Shown in pieces: positions 8,788 to 17,508 of a DNA stretch of 64,000 bases. The DNA comes from Saccharibacillus qingshengii (GTDB lineage: Bacteria > Bacillota > Bacilli > Paenibacillales > Paenibacillaceae): the NCBI RefSeq assembly GCF_013185195.1, contig NZ_JAAZWC010000001.1:186001-250000 (forward strand). Direction: 5' to 3'. Below the pieces are notes generated by a model that saw nothing but the letters and a program-made list of their open reading frames with translations, ran no database searches and was not told the DNA's origin. A program made the translations under genes and the position numbers. Within the stretch, counting starts at the first letter, position 1; each line of letters starts with the position of its first letter.

Positions 8788-8826
8788 CGGGCAGGACTCC
8801 TTTTTCGCTTTTTTTGACACTCTCAA

Positions 8827-9546
8827 TCATAGGTATACAAGCAGCACGGACAGATACAGCAGGACTGCGAATCCGATCTCGGCTGTTCCCGTCTGCTTGA
8901 TCTTCAGCCCTTTTTTCGGCAGGAAGACCGCACGCAGCAGCAGAATCGCAAACACAAGAGCGAGCGGCAGACTGAGCCAGGCGGCGAACGGAATCAGCAG
9001 GGCGTGATAGCCGACCGAGATCCGGTAGTAACGCGGATTCTTCTTCTCGCGGATCACGGTCTTGACGTACAGAGCGGTCCCGACGAAGTACAAGCCGAGC
9101 AGCAGGAACAGCAGCGTGGTCCTCGTCCAATCGGCTTCGATGCCTGCGCTGACGTAGACGACCGGATAAATAAACGAGCAGAACAGCAAAATGGCGACGA
9201 TGTCGTTGAGCAGGGCGCGTTCGTTTTTGTTTTTGGCAAAATAAGCGGGAATCGCAAACGCAGCCAGCAGCAGAATGCCGTAGCCGATCAGCTTGGGCTG
9301 AGCCCCTACCACGATCCCCACCAGCGGAATCAAAATGACCCCGTAGACAACCGCAGGCTTGAGGTAGCGTTCTGTCCGCCTGGTCTTGATCCATTGAAGC
9401 ACGGGGAAACTAAACAAATACATGAACAGCCAGCATAAAAACAGCGGAATATGTACCGTACGGGCTCCGGCAACCGACAATCCGAGCAGAAACGGCAGCA
9501 GCAGCATTGCCCAGGCGCCGTGCTGATTGGGAATATAACGATTCAT
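8827..9546 (-). CDS. YwiC-like integral membrane protein
   Basis: This 239-residue protein has about seven or eight hydrophobic spans. Its N-terminus (MNRYIPNQHGAWAMLLLPF) is the hallmark of the YwiC family. In Bacillus subtilis, ywiC sits inside the fnr-nar nitrate-respiration locus. The biochemical function is not known; the fold looks prenyltransferase-like in hydrophobicity, but I see no Asp-rich motif. It has a strong AAGGAGGA before ATG 9546 and is the first gene of the operon with the radical SAM and hemY genes. The divergent gene encodes a hemerythrin-domain protein. Confidence 0.88.
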   Translation of the reverse strand: MNRYIPNQHGAWAMLLLPFLLGLSVAGARTVHIPLFLCWLFMYLFSFPVLQWIKTRRTERYLKPAVVYGVILIPLVGIVVGAQPKLIGYGILLLAAFAIPAYFAKNKNERALLNDIVAILLFCSFIYPVVYVSAGIEADWTRTTLLFLLLGLYFVGTALYVKTVIREKKNPRYYRISVGYHALLIPFAAWLSLPLALVFAILLLRAVFLPKKGLKIKQTGTAEIGFAVLLYLSVLLVYL

Positions 9547-9665
9547 GGTCGTTCCTCCTTCCTTACGGGTTTCATTCTATAGAACCGGATAGGCGCCAAC
9601 CAATCAGGGACTTCCCTGTTTCGATCCGGGAAATGCCTAACCATCCTTTTTTGAACCTTTGCGCA

Positions 9666-9674
9666 TGCTATACT
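9666..9674 (+). promoter_or_regulatory. Extended -10 promoter of the hemerythrin gene
   Basis: TGCTATACT is a TGn-extended -10 (TATACT at 9669-9674) lying 79 bp before the hemerythrin ATG. No good -35 is present at 17 bp; TTGAAC at 9651 is too close. An extended -10 promoter or activator dependence is inferred. The rest of the 206-bp divergent region shows no Fnr palindrome. Confidence 0.5.
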
Positions 9675-9752
9675 GAACCCGGAAAAGCGATCCAATCAGC
9701 TAAAAAAACCGTTCAATAACAGCCGATCTATACGAAAAAAGGAGGAATCGAT

Positions 9753-10178
9753 ATGGGAGGACCATCCCTGCGCCAACTGCATGCCCATCATGCGATTCAT
9801 GAAGGCGGCCTAAGCGGCGCAATCGATAAAACGGAAGAAGTGGAACAGCTGCTTCAGGCGGGAGAGTTCGAGGTAGCCCGTCAAGCGGCGGATCATCTGG
9901 TCGATTATTGGGTGACGCGTATTCTCAGCCATGCGGACGCCGAGGAAGAAGGTTTCTACGAGGAGATGGCCGGCGATGATCCGCAGCGGCGTCTGTCCGT
10001 GGTCAAACTGACGCGGGATCACGATATTTTGCGACTGATTATCGCGGATATCCGGCAGGAGCTGGCCGAGGAAGGAATGACGCCGGAAGTCATGCGGCAG
10101 TTCCAGGCCCTGATCGTCGTTAATGCCATTCACAGCCGCGAAGAAGAACGTCTGCTGCTGGAGGAGCCGCGCGGATGA
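9753..10178 (+). CDS. Hemerythrin-like (HHE) domain protein
   Basis: This 141-residue, all-helical protein has histidines and acidic residues spaced as in HHE-domain di-iron proteins: His10/His12/His13/His16 at the N-terminus, an HADAEEEGFYEEM segment near residue 60, LTRDHDILR near 88 and a final HSREEERLL. Such proteins bind O2 or NO, or repair iron centres under nitrosative stress; which applies here is not known. ATG 9753 follows AAAGGAGGA. The stop overlaps the next ATG (10175-10178). Divergence from the ywiC-radical SAM-hemY operon suggests a shared low-oxygen or nitrate context. Confidence 0.85.
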   Translation: MGGPSLRQLHAHHAIHEGGLSGAIDKTEEVEQLLQAGEFEVARQAADHLVDYWVTRILSHADAEEEGFYEEMAGDDPQRRLSVVKLTRDHDILRLIIADIRQELAEEGMTPEVMRQFQALIVVNAIHSREEERLLLEEPRG

Positions 10179-12112
10179 ATGCTGCGCCGCTCTCTTCCTC
10201 CCCGTCCGGTTCGCGCCGCAATGAGCCCTGCGCCTGCGGAAGCGGTTTGAAATACAAGAAATGCTGTGCGGGTCGGGACGACGAACGCCGGCGCGACGAT
10301 GGGAAGCGCCAAATACTGGAATCGGTGCTGCGCCGGTTTTTCGAGAACCACCCCCGCCCCGCCGAGCAGAAAAGTCTTTCCGCCTGGAAGCGGGAGATGG
10401 AACCCGGACTGAAGGTTTCGTACGGCGCCGAAAAAACGGACTCGATCATCGGCGATACTTTTTTCTTCGGGCAGTCGGTCGGAATCTGGAACGAATTTGT
10501 CGGATCCGAAGCACGAAATGACCGAAATGCAGCGGCCGCCGAAGCCTTATCCCGCTGGGTTGATCCGCGATTCGCCGTCCTGCACATTGTTCCCGCAGGC
10601 AGCGCCGCACGTCCGGAAGCGGCGGAATCCGCCGGTTTCGCCGCTGCGTCGGAGCTGCTCACCGGAGAAACGCTGCGCCTGCGTACGGATGATACGTTCC
10701 GCCCCCAACCGGGAACCCTTGTGATCGGTTTCTGGATTCCGGGTTTGGATCCGGCCGAACCGCTCGCGCCGCTGAACAGCCTGGTCTCGATTGAAGATCC
10801 CGAAGAGGCTCCGCTGCTGCAGTTGGAAGAACGGTTCCGGACATCGGGCCAGCCGGACACGGCTGATTTCTATAGGTCGAACTTCGCGGCCGTTTACGAA
10901 ATGTTCGGCGATGCGCAAAGTTCGGCCGGTTCCCCGGACGGGACTCTGCCTCCATCCATAACCGCGGCGATCGAAAGACTTGAAGGTTTCCTGATTGAGC
11001 GCGATCTCAAGAACGACCGGCTGATGGATGTCTTTTTCCGCTTTCTCAAACGCCGAATCAAACGGGAGACGCCGGATGCGGGAACCGCTGCGGCCGCCGC
11101 TGTTCGTTTCGGCGGACTTCGCGGTTGGCTGCCGCAGGGCGAAGATTTTGCGAGCCTTGTCCACCTATTCGGTGCCAACCCGGCGCAGGCCGAACGTCTG
11201 GCCGAAGACATGTTGGCTTTTGAACGGAAAACGTCGGCTTACCGGGAGGAAGAAGAACAGATCGGCTTCCGCGTCGGTACCGATCCGGAAGCCGAAGAAT
11301 ACCGTCAATGGCAGCTGTATATGCATATCAAGGATCTGGATATTCAAGGCGAAGCCGCGCTGCGGCGCCAGATGGATTATTTCTCCCGAATCCCTTACCT
11401 GCCGGCTTCACGCGAAGAAGAAGCCCAGCTCCGTATGTATGAAGCCTACTTGGCGCGGGAAGAAGATTTCCGCCGGGAAAAGCTTGAACAAGCTGTCCGC
11501 CTCGATCCCGACAGCGCCGATGTCCGGCTGATGCAAGCAGAAACCGAGGCGGAAGCGGACATCCGGGAGAAGCTGCTGGAACAAGCCGAGCAGGCGGCTC
11601 TTCGAAGCTACGAACCCGATATCCAGCCGGTTTGGCTGCATCTGCCGAATCGTCCGTATATGCGCATTCTGCTGCGCCGAGCCGTGTACGAACTGGAGTC
11701 CGGGCGATACGAGGCCGCATTCCGGCGGCTGTATCGGCTGCTGCAGGATAATCCGGCCGATCATCAGGGTGCGCGTTATCCGGCCCTGTCCGCGCTGATT
11801 GCCAAAGGCGACCTTGATGCGGCTTCGGGACTGCTCGGCCATTACGGCGAAGGTTCCGGCGACAATGCCTTTTACCGCTGGTTCGATTGGGCGATCGCCT
11901 ACCGGCGCGATCCTCTCGGATCCGACGCGCAGAGGTCGTACGAAGCGGCCGTCGAAGCGAATCCGTATGCCGAAAAATATGTCTGGAACCGGCCGGCGGC
12001 GGATCCTTATCCGCGGGCGTCCGTAGTGACTCCGCGTTCCCCCGAGGAAGCGCGCTTGATCTGGACCCTGCTTCGTCCCGCCCTTCAGCGGCAGGAATCC
12101 TCTCCTTCCTGA
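10175..12112 (+). CDS. SEC-C motif protein with helical repeat region
   Basis: This 645-residue protein begins with a SEC-C zinc-binding motif, PCACGSGLKYKKCC at residues 18-31, the module found at the C-terminus of SecA and in many stand-alone proteins. The rest is acidic and Arg/Glu-rich. From about residue 390 there are alternating hydrophobic/charged helices resembling TPR repeats (for example YEAYLAREEDFRREKLEQAV and YELESGRYEAAFRRLYRLLQ). No catalytic motif was recognised. It is coupled to the hemerythrin gene by an ATGA overlap and ends in a strong terminator, so the two form a bicistronic operon. Function is unknown; a chaperone or scaffold role for the di-iron partner is speculative. 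Confidence 0.8.
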   Translation: MNAAPLSSSPSGSRRNEPCACGSGLKYKKCCAGRDDERRRDDGKRQILESVLRRFFENHPRPAEQKSLSAWKREMEPGLKVSYGAEKTDSIIGDTFFFGQSVGIWNEFVGSEARNDRNAAAAEALSRWVDPRFAVLHIVPAGSAARPEAAESAGFAAASELLTGETLRLRTDDTFRPQPGTLVIGFWIPGLDPAEPLAPLNSLVSIEDPEEAPLLQLEERFRTSGQPDTADFYRSNFAAVYEMFGDAQSSAGSPDGTLPPSITAAIERLEGFLIERDLKNDRLMDVFFRFLKRRIKRETPDAGTAAAAAVRFGGLRGWLPQGEDFASLVHLFGANPAQAERLAEDMLAFERKTSAYREEEEQIGFRVGTDPEAEEYRQWQLYMHIKDLDIQGEAALRRQMDYFSRIPYLPASREEEAQLRMYEAYLAREEDFRREKLEQAVRLDPDSADVRLMQAETEAEADIREKLLEQAEQAALRSYEPDIQPVWLHLPNRPYMRILLRRAVYELESGRYEAAFRRLYRLLQDNPADHQGARYPALSALIAKGDLDAASGLLGHYGEGSGDNAFYRWFDWAIAYRRDPLGSDAQRSYEAAVEANPYAEKYVWNRPAADPYPRASVVTPRSPEEARLIWTLLRPALQRQESSPS

Positions 12113-12141
12113 TTGTCAGCCATCGTTCAGCGATCCAGAGT

Positions 12142-12174
12142 CCGAAAACGGCAGCGCCGTTTTCGGGCTTTTTT
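12142..12174 (+). terminator. Terminator of the hemerythrin/SEC-C operon
   Basis: CCGAAAACGGC and GCCGTTTTCGG form a perfect 11-bp stem with a 3-nt loop, followed by GGGCTTTTTT. Confidence 0.92.
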
Positions 12175-12238
12175 GTGCAGCCGCCAGGCCGGCGCGGCGC
12201 GATCCGCTGCACAAGCTTCGCAATCTGCAAAACCGGTA

Positions 12239-12294
12239 TTGTATTCCAGGGAAAAATGCTGGTATACTCTTTAATGATATTGATTATCATTATC
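12239..12294 (+). promoter_or_regulatory. Promoter with near-consensus Fur box before the ferredoxin-NADP reductase gene
   Basis: TTGTAT (12239-12244) and TATACT (12263-12268, with TG extension) are 18 bp apart. Just downstream, GATATTGATTATCATTATC (12276-12294) matches the 19-bp Fur consensus at 18 positions. It covers the predicted transcription start, so iron-replete repression by Fur is expected. Confidence 0.85.
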
Positions 12295-12330
12295 TACAAA
12301 GTTTTGCATACATAGAGGAGGCCCATTTAC

Positions 12331-13383
12331 ATGGAAAATATCGAAGTCTGGGACGTTACGATTATCGGCGGAGGACCTGCGGGATTATTCTCTGCTTTCT
12401 ATAGCGGACTGCGCGAAATGAAGACGAAGATCATTGAGTATCAACCGTTTCTCGGCGGCAAAGTCCACGTCTACCCGGAGAAAATGATCTGGGACGTGGG
12501 CGGCCTGACGCCGATGCCCGGCGCGAAGCTGATCGAACAGACGGTCGAGCAGGGTCTCACGTTCAAGCCTGATGTCGTGCTGAACGAGAAAGTGACCTCG
12601 ATCAGCCGGACGGAAGAAGACGGACATTTCGTGCTCCATACCCTCTCGGGCGAGCTGCATCGATCCAAATCGATCATTCTCGCCGTAGGCGGCGGCATTC
12701 TGAATCCGACCCGTCTGGATATCGAAGGAGCGGAACGCTTCGAAGTGACAAATCTGCATTATACCGTGAAGTCGATCTCCCGCTTCAAGGACAAGACGGT
12801 TCTGATCTCGGGAGGCGGTCATTCGGCCGTAGACTGGGCCAACGAACTCGCTCCTTTTGCCAAAAAAGTGTACCTGACCTACCGCAAAGAAGAAATCAAA
12901 GGACACGAAGCCGACATTACGAAGATGAAAGCAAACGGCGTCGAACTGCTGCTCAGCGCTTCGATCAAGCGGTTGACCGCGAGCGAGGACCATTCGGAGA
13001 TCGAAAAGGTTCTGCTCGAAAAAAATGAAGACCGCGAGGAATTCGAACTGGCTGTGGACGATGTCATTATCAGCCACGGTTACCAGCGCGATACGGAACT
13101 CCTGAAAAAAAGCGAAATCAAGATCGAGATGAACGAGTATCAGATTCTCGGTTCCTCGTCGAGCGAGACGTCCGTGCCGGGCATTTTCGCGGCCGGCGAC
13201 ATTCTGCATCATGACGGCAAACTTCACCTGATCGCCGGAGCGTTCCAGGACGCGGCGAACGCAGTGAACAAAGCCAAGCAGTTCATCAAGCCGGATGCGG
13301 TCGGTTACGGGATGGTCTCTTCCCATAATGAATTGTTCAAAGAAAAAAACCGCGAAATCATGAATGAACTGTATAACAAATAG
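12331..13383 (+). CDS. Ferredoxin/flavodoxin-NADP+ reductase, thioredoxin-reductase type (YcgT/YumC)
   Basis: This 350-residue flavoenzyme has an FAD motif, IIGGGPAG (about residues 11-18), and a second Rossmann GxGxxS-type motif, ISGGGHSAVDWA (about 158-169), for NADPH. A closing FAD motif, GIFAAGDILH, and the C-terminal extension KEKNREIMNELYNK complete the family pattern. It lacks the redox CxxC of thioredoxin reductase, as ferredoxin-NADP reductases of this family do. It moves electrons between NADPH and ferredoxin or flavodoxin in the cytosol. The Fur box in its promoter parallels iron-repressed ycgT of Bacillus subtilis. It is monocistronic, between the Fur promoter and a strong terminator. 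Confidence 0.93.
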   Translation: MENIEVWDVTIIGGGPAGLFSAFYSGLREMKTKIIEYQPFLGGKVHVYPEKMIWDVGGLTPMPGAKLIEQTVEQGLTFKPDVVLNEKVTSISRTEEDGHFVLHTLSGELHRSKSIILAVGGGILNPTRLDIEGAERFEVTNLHYTVKSISRFKDKTVLISGGGHSAVDWANELAPFAKKVYLTYRKEEIKGHEADITKMKANGVELLLSASIKRLTASEDHSEIEKVLLEKNEDREEFELAVDDVIISHGYQRDTELLKKSEIKIEMNEYQILGSSSSETSVPGIFAAGDILHHDGKLHLIAGAFQDAANAVNKAKQFIKPDAVGYGMVSSHNELFKEKNREIMNELYNK

Positions 13384-13426
13384 ATCAGCGAGCGGATCGA
13401 ATCGACGATCCCCGTTCCCGTAAGCC

Positions 13427-13472
13427 AAAAAGACCCTTGATCCGCATTCGATGCGGGTCAAGGGTCTTTTTT
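13427..13472. terminator. Bidirectional terminator between ferredoxin-NADP reductase and GH43 genes
   Basis: AAAAAGACCCTTGA and TCAAGGGTCTTTTTT pair around an inner CCGCA/TGCGG stem. A-runs and T-runs on both sides serve both converging genes. Confidence 0.92.
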
Positions 13473-13531
13473 AATCCGATTTGCCCGGCTCAAAGAGCCG
13501 TCTCTGCCGATTCCCGCCGGACTTGGAGCGC

Positions 13532-14500
13532 TTAGAGCACAGTCCGGATCGTCCCGTCTTCATGGTAATGAAGTTCGGCAAACTTGATACAGCGCTTGTG
13601 GTTGACGCCTTCGGAAAGCGAGCTGTCGTGATAGAACAAATACCATTTGTTTTCGAATTCCACAATGGAATGATGGGTCGTCCAGCCGATGACGGGATTC
13701 AGAATTACCCCGCGGTAAGTGAACGGCCCTTCCGGATGTTCGGACGTCGCATAAACCAGCTTATGCGTCGTTCCGGTCGAATAAGACAAATAATACAGTC
13801 CCCGGTATTTGTGCATCCACGGACCTTCGAAATAACGGCGTTCTTCGTCGTCTGCCGTAATGGGCGCTCCGCCCTCGTCCACGATAGAAATCTCCCGAGG
13901 CGCACTTTCGAAATTCAGCAGATCTTCGCTCAGGCGGGCTGCACGCGGTCCCAGAGCCGGTTGGCCGGCTGCCGGCCCGTCCACCCGGTCGGGTTCGAAA
14001 GTTCCGGACTGCCATTTTTCGAGCTGACCTCCCCATAATCCGCCAAAGTACAGATACGCCCGGTTATCATCGTCGATAAATACGGCCGGATCGATACTGA
14101 AGCTGCCCGGAATGTAATGCGCTTCCGCTCGGAACGGCCCTGCCGGCGAATCCGAAGTCGCAGCGCCGATCCGGAAAACGCCTTCATGATCCCGTGCGGG
14201 GAAAAAGAGATAATAACGGCCGTTTCGGTAAGCCGCGTCGGGCGCCCACATCTGCCGGGAAGCCCAAGGCACATCGCGCACATGCAGCACTTCTCCATGG
14301 TCTACAACCGGCGAAACCGTATTCGACATCGAGAACACGTGGTAGTCTTCCATCTTGTATTGATCTCCGTTGTCGTTGCTGGGTTCGTCGTGATCCAGAT
14401 CGTGCGAAGGATAGATATAGATGCGGCCTTCAAAAACGTGAGCGGACGGATCGGCGGTATACAGATGCGTGACAAGCGGCTGGTGAAAGGTCGGTTTCAT
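13532..14500 (-). CDS. Glycoside hydrolase family 43 protein
   Basis: This 322-residue five-bladed propeller glycosidase of the GH43 type acts on arabinosides or xylosides. The three expected acidic residues are visible: the general base Asp17 in TADPSAHVF, a second Asp in FSIDPAVFIDDD, and the acid Glu in RRYFEGPWMHKY. A WAPDAAYRNGRYYLFFP blade motif is also typical. There is no signal peptide, so it probably acts on oligosaccharides taken up by the cell. ATG 14500 follows AAAGGAG; 16 codons further upstream give a poorer start. It is monocistronic. The exact substrate cannot be told. Confidence 0.92.
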   Translation of the reverse strand: MKPTFHQPLVTHLYTADPSAHVFEGRIYIYPSHDLDHDEPSNDNGDQYKMEDYHVFSMSNTVSPVVDHGEVLHVRDVPWASRQMWAPDAAYRNGRYYLFFPARDHEGVFRIGAATSDSPAGPFRAEAHYIPGSFSIDPAVFIDDDNRAYLYFGGLWGGQLEKWQSGTFEPDRVDGPAAGQPALGPRAARLSEDLLNFESAPREISIVDEGGAPITADDEERRYFEGPWMHKYRGLYYLSYSTGTTHKLVYATSEHPEGPFTYRGVILNPVIGWTTHHSIVEFENKWYLFYHDSSLSEGVNHKRCIKFAELHYHEDGTIRTVL

Positions 14501-14728
14501 GGGAAGCTCCTTTGGCTGCAAAATTGGACGATGCCTTGAATGCTTCAATCTTCGCTTTCCTTATTTCGAGTTCCTGCTTTACCACACAAAATCTATGATT
14601 TTCGCAGAAATCCTCTTCCTTGCCGCTTCGAATTAACCAATGTTAGATTTCCTTTCCCCGCGCGATCTTGTACAATGGAAAGCATAGCTTTTATCTTACT
14701 CAAGCAAGTGACGAAACGGAGGACTATC

Positions 14729-15961
14729 ATGTCGGATTTTCAAACGAACCTTAACAAATACGCCGAACTCGCAGTCAAAGTCGGTGTGAATGTACAGCCC
14801 GGGCAGATTCTGATGATCGACGCCAGCGCGGATTCGCTCGAATACGTACGCCTTGTCGTGAAACACGCTTACGCGGCAGGTGCCAAATTGGTCAAAGTCA
14901 ATCTGGCCGACGAAGCCATTACGCGGATGCGCTACGATCTCGCTCCCGACGACTCGTTCGAAATAGCGCCGAAATGGATGGCGGCGGAACGCGAAGAACT
15001 CGCGGAGAACGGCGGCGCCATGCTCGCGGTGGTCTCGAATAACCCCGACCTGCTGAGCGGCGTAGATCCTTCCCGAATCTCGACCTTGCAAAAAGTATCC
15101 GGCGAAGCGCTGAGCAAATACCGCCAATACGTGCAGTCCGACAAGCTCGCCTGGTCGATCGTGGCTGTTCCTTCGGCTGCCTGGGCCGCCAAAGTGTTCC
15201 CTCACCTGCCGAAAGAAGAACAGATCCCGGCGATGTGGGACGCGATCTTCAAAGCGGTTCGCATCGATCAGCCGGATCCGGTCGCGGCTTGGCAGCAGCA
15301 TATCGAGACGCTGACCGCCAAAGCGACGTATCTCAACGACAAGAAATACAAAGCTCTGCATTACACCGCACCGGGTACCGATCTGACGATCGAACTGCCG
15401 TCCACGCATCTGTGGGTCGCAGCCGACAGCGAAAGCGAACGCGGATCTGCCTTTGTGGCCAATATGCCAACCGAAGAAGTGTTCACGGCCGCGCTCAAGA
15501 CGGGCGTGAGCGGCACCGTGTCCAGCACGAAGCCGCTCAGCTACGGCGGCAATATCATCGACAACTTCACGCTGACGTTCGAGAACGGACGCATCGTCGA
15601 CGTAAAAGCCGAGCAGGGTCTGGAGACGCTCAAACGTCTCGTCGAAATGGACGAAGGTTCGCATTATATCGGCGAAGTGGCACTCGTGCCGCATAAATCT
15701 CCGATTTCCGATTCGGGCATTCTCTACTATAATACGCTGTTCGACGAGAATGCTTCGAACCACCTCGCGATCGGCAGCGCCTACGCGTTCAATATCGAAG
15801 GCGGCAAAACGATGTCCCGCGAAGAACTGGCCGAAGCCGGCATCAACCAGAGCATCACGCACGTCGACTTCATGATCGGATCCGCCGAAATGAACATCGA
15901 CGGTATCACACAGGATGGCAGCGCCGAACCGGTCTTCCGCGGCGGCAGCTGGGCGTTCTAA
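14729..15961 (+). CDS. M29-family aminopeptidase (AmpS/PepS type)
   Basis: This 410-residue cytosolic metallopeptidase removes N-terminal residues from peptides. Family features include the N-terminal NLNKYAELAVKVGVNVQPGQ segment and a central block, DLTIELPSTHLWVAA. The C-terminal metal-site regions carry conserved Glu, His and Asp: FENGRIVDVKAEQG, EVALVPHKSPIS and NHLAIGSAY. The terminal HVDFMIGSAEMNIDGI is the PROSITE-like M29 ending. Length is normal. ATG 14729 has GGAGG 6 nt upstream; the frame stays open further upstream but lacks a better site. A convergent terminator follows. Confidence 0.95.
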   Translation: MSDFQTNLNKYAELAVKVGVNVQPGQILMIDASADSLEYVRLVVKHAYAAGAKLVKVNLADEAITRMRYDLAPDDSFEIAPKWMAAEREELAENGGAMLAVVSNNPDLLSGVDPSRISTLQKVSGEALSKYRQYVQSDKLAWSIVAVPSAAWAAKVFPHLPKEEQIPAMWDAIFKAVRIDQPDPVAAWQQHIETLTAKATYLNDKKYKALHYTAPGTDLTIELPSTHLWVAADSESERGSAFVANMPTEEVFTAALKTGVSGTVSSTKPLSYGGNIIDNFTLTFENGRIVDVKAEQGLETLKRLVEMDEGSHYIGEVALVPHKSPISDSGILYYNTLFDENASNHLAIGSAYAFNIEGGKTMSREELAEAGINQSITHVDFMIGSAEMNIDGITQDGSAEPVFRGGSWAF

Positions 15962-15998
15962 ATCATCAAACCTCCTGCCCGCATCCCGCGGGCACGCC

Positions 15999-16040
15999 AA
16001 AAGCCCTTCGGCTTCCCTTGCGGGAAGCCGAAGGGCTTTT
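15999..16040. terminator. Bidirectional terminator between aminopeptidase and alcohol dehydrogenase genes
   Basis: A perfect stem (AAAAGCCCTTCGGCTTCCC and complement, about 19 bp) has a 4-nt loop and T-runs on both strands. Confidence 0.93.
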
Positions 16041-16117
16041 CGGTATGCTTATCCGAAAAACGGGCGAATGGCTGACTCAAGTCTAAGCCCGCTCCCCTTC
16101 ACGATTCATTGGAGCTT

Positions 16118-17260
16118 TTACGGTTTCAAGATGACTTTGATGCAGTCTTCTTTTTTGCTGTCGAAAATATCGTAGGCATGCTCGGCTTCATCCAACGGAA
16201 GTGTATGCGTAATGATGTCCGTCGGGTCGAGCTGACCGGTCTTGATCTGGTTGAACAGCTCCGGCATATAGTGAATGACCGGTGCCTGGCCTGTCTTGAT
16301 TGTCACGTTGCGCTCGAAAATATGGCCGAACGGGAAGTTGTTGTAGCGCAGTCCGTACACGCCGGTGACTTGGATCGTACCGAATTTACGCACGACGTTC
16401 GAAGCCATATGGAACGCGCCCAATCCCCCGCCCTGCAGTTTGAGCTTGGTTTCGACTTTCTCCATAAACGTCTTCTCGGAATCGAGACCGACACAGTCGA
16501 TCACGACGTCCGCGCCGCCGCTTGTAATCTCCAGCAGATACTTGTCGAGATCGTCGTTCTCCATGAAATTGAACGTCTCTACCTTGTTTGTGCGGCGGGC
16601 GTGCTCCAGGCGGTACTCGACGTGATCGACCGCGATGACGCGGGAAGCACCTTTTTGCCACGCGAATTTCTGCACCATCAGGCCGATCGGTCCGCAGCCG
16701 AGCACAATGACCGTATCTCCTTTTTTGACGCCGGCGTTATCCACACTCCAATAAGCGGTCGGAATAACGTCCGACAAGAACAGGACCTGCTCGTCCGTCA
16801 CTTCGGCGTCGCTGGGGATGACCAGAGGTCCGAAGTTGCCGTACGGCACCCGCAGCAGCTCCGCCTGTCCGCCGGCAAAGCCCCCGTACGTATGGGAATA
16901 GCCGAGCATCGCGCCCGTATCTTTGGCCGGATTGTCGTTGGCGTTGTCGCATTGGCTTTCCATCTGGTTTTGACAGAAGAAACACTGCCCACAGGAGACG
17001 TTGAACGGAATGATGACACGGTCGCCTTTCTTGACGTGCGTGACTTCCGGACCGATTTCTTCGACGATGCCCATCGGTTCGTGTCCGATAATGTAATCTT
17101 CGTTCATGCCCGGTATTTCTCCGTTGAACAGATGCAGGTCGGACCCGCATATGGAAGTCGACGTCACGCGAATGATAATGTCGTCTTTTTTCTCCAATTT
17201 CGGCGTGGCCACTTCTTTGACTTTGACTTTACGCTTGCCCTGATAAGTGAGTGCTTTCAT
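16118..17260 (-). CDS. Zinc-dependent alcohol dehydrogenase (glutathione-independent formaldehyde dehydrogenase-like)
   Basis: This 380-residue medium-chain dehydrogenase has catalytic zinc ligands Cys38 and His60 with Glu61 (ICGSDLHLF, GHEPMG). Structural zinc ligands are Cys90/93/96/104 (CGQCFFCQNQMESQC). The NAD-binding motif is VLGCGPIGLM. The long insert DNANDNPAKDTGAMLGYSHT and the overall pattern match the glutathione-independent formaldehyde-dehydrogenase-like branch rather than ethanol dehydrogenases. ATG 17260 has GGAG 12 nt upstream; 32 more in-frame codons upstream are not needed. It is monocistronic. The substrate is inferred only at subfamily level. Confidence 0.92.
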   Translation of the reverse strand: MKALTYQGKRKVKVKEVATPKLEKKDDIIIRVTSTSICGSDLHLFNGEIPGMNEDYIIGHEPMGIVEEIGPEVTHVKKGDRVIIPFNVSCGQCFFCQNQMESQCDNANDNPAKDTGAMLGYSHTYGGFAGGQAELLRVPYGNFGPLVIPSDAEVTDEQVLFLSDVIPTAYWSVDNAGVKKGDTVIVLGCGPIGLMVQKFAWQKGASRVIAVDHVEYRLEHARRTNKVETFNFMENDDLDKYLLEITSGGADVVIDCVGLDSEKTFMEKVETKLKLQGGGLGAFHMASNVVRKFGTIQVTGVYGLRYNNFPFGHIFERNVTIKTGQAPVIHYMPELFNQIKTGQLDPTDIITHTLPLDEAEHAYDIFDSKKEDCIKVILKP

Positions 17261-17508
17261 AATCGCTGATCGCTCCTTCTGGATGGGATTGGATTTTGAA
17301 AATGCGCTAGGGGCTTTCTTTTTCTCATTTAACCCGATTGGAGCGGCAGCTAACACTCAAGTGTTTTTAGGTTGAATTACGATTAAGACTCTCCTCTCCT
17401 GTATCCGGCTGCAAGATTGGTTTGTCTATGGTACGGGTATAGAAAGGAAAGAAGCACCCGGGAATCCAAGCCCGTTCAAGCGTGCCAACCCGAATGGAGG
17501 AAGAAATC

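Noticed and set aside
12385-13461. Long minus-strand reading frame opposite the ferredoxin-NADP reductase
   Set aside because: It is a shadow of the real flavoenzyme gene, without its own ribosome site or domain. The same applies to 14696-16000 and 23160-24245.
17420-17455. SigB-type promoter (GGTTTG ... GGGTAT) before the yteA-like gene
   Set aside because: The spacer is about 9-10 bp instead of 12-14, too short to claim.
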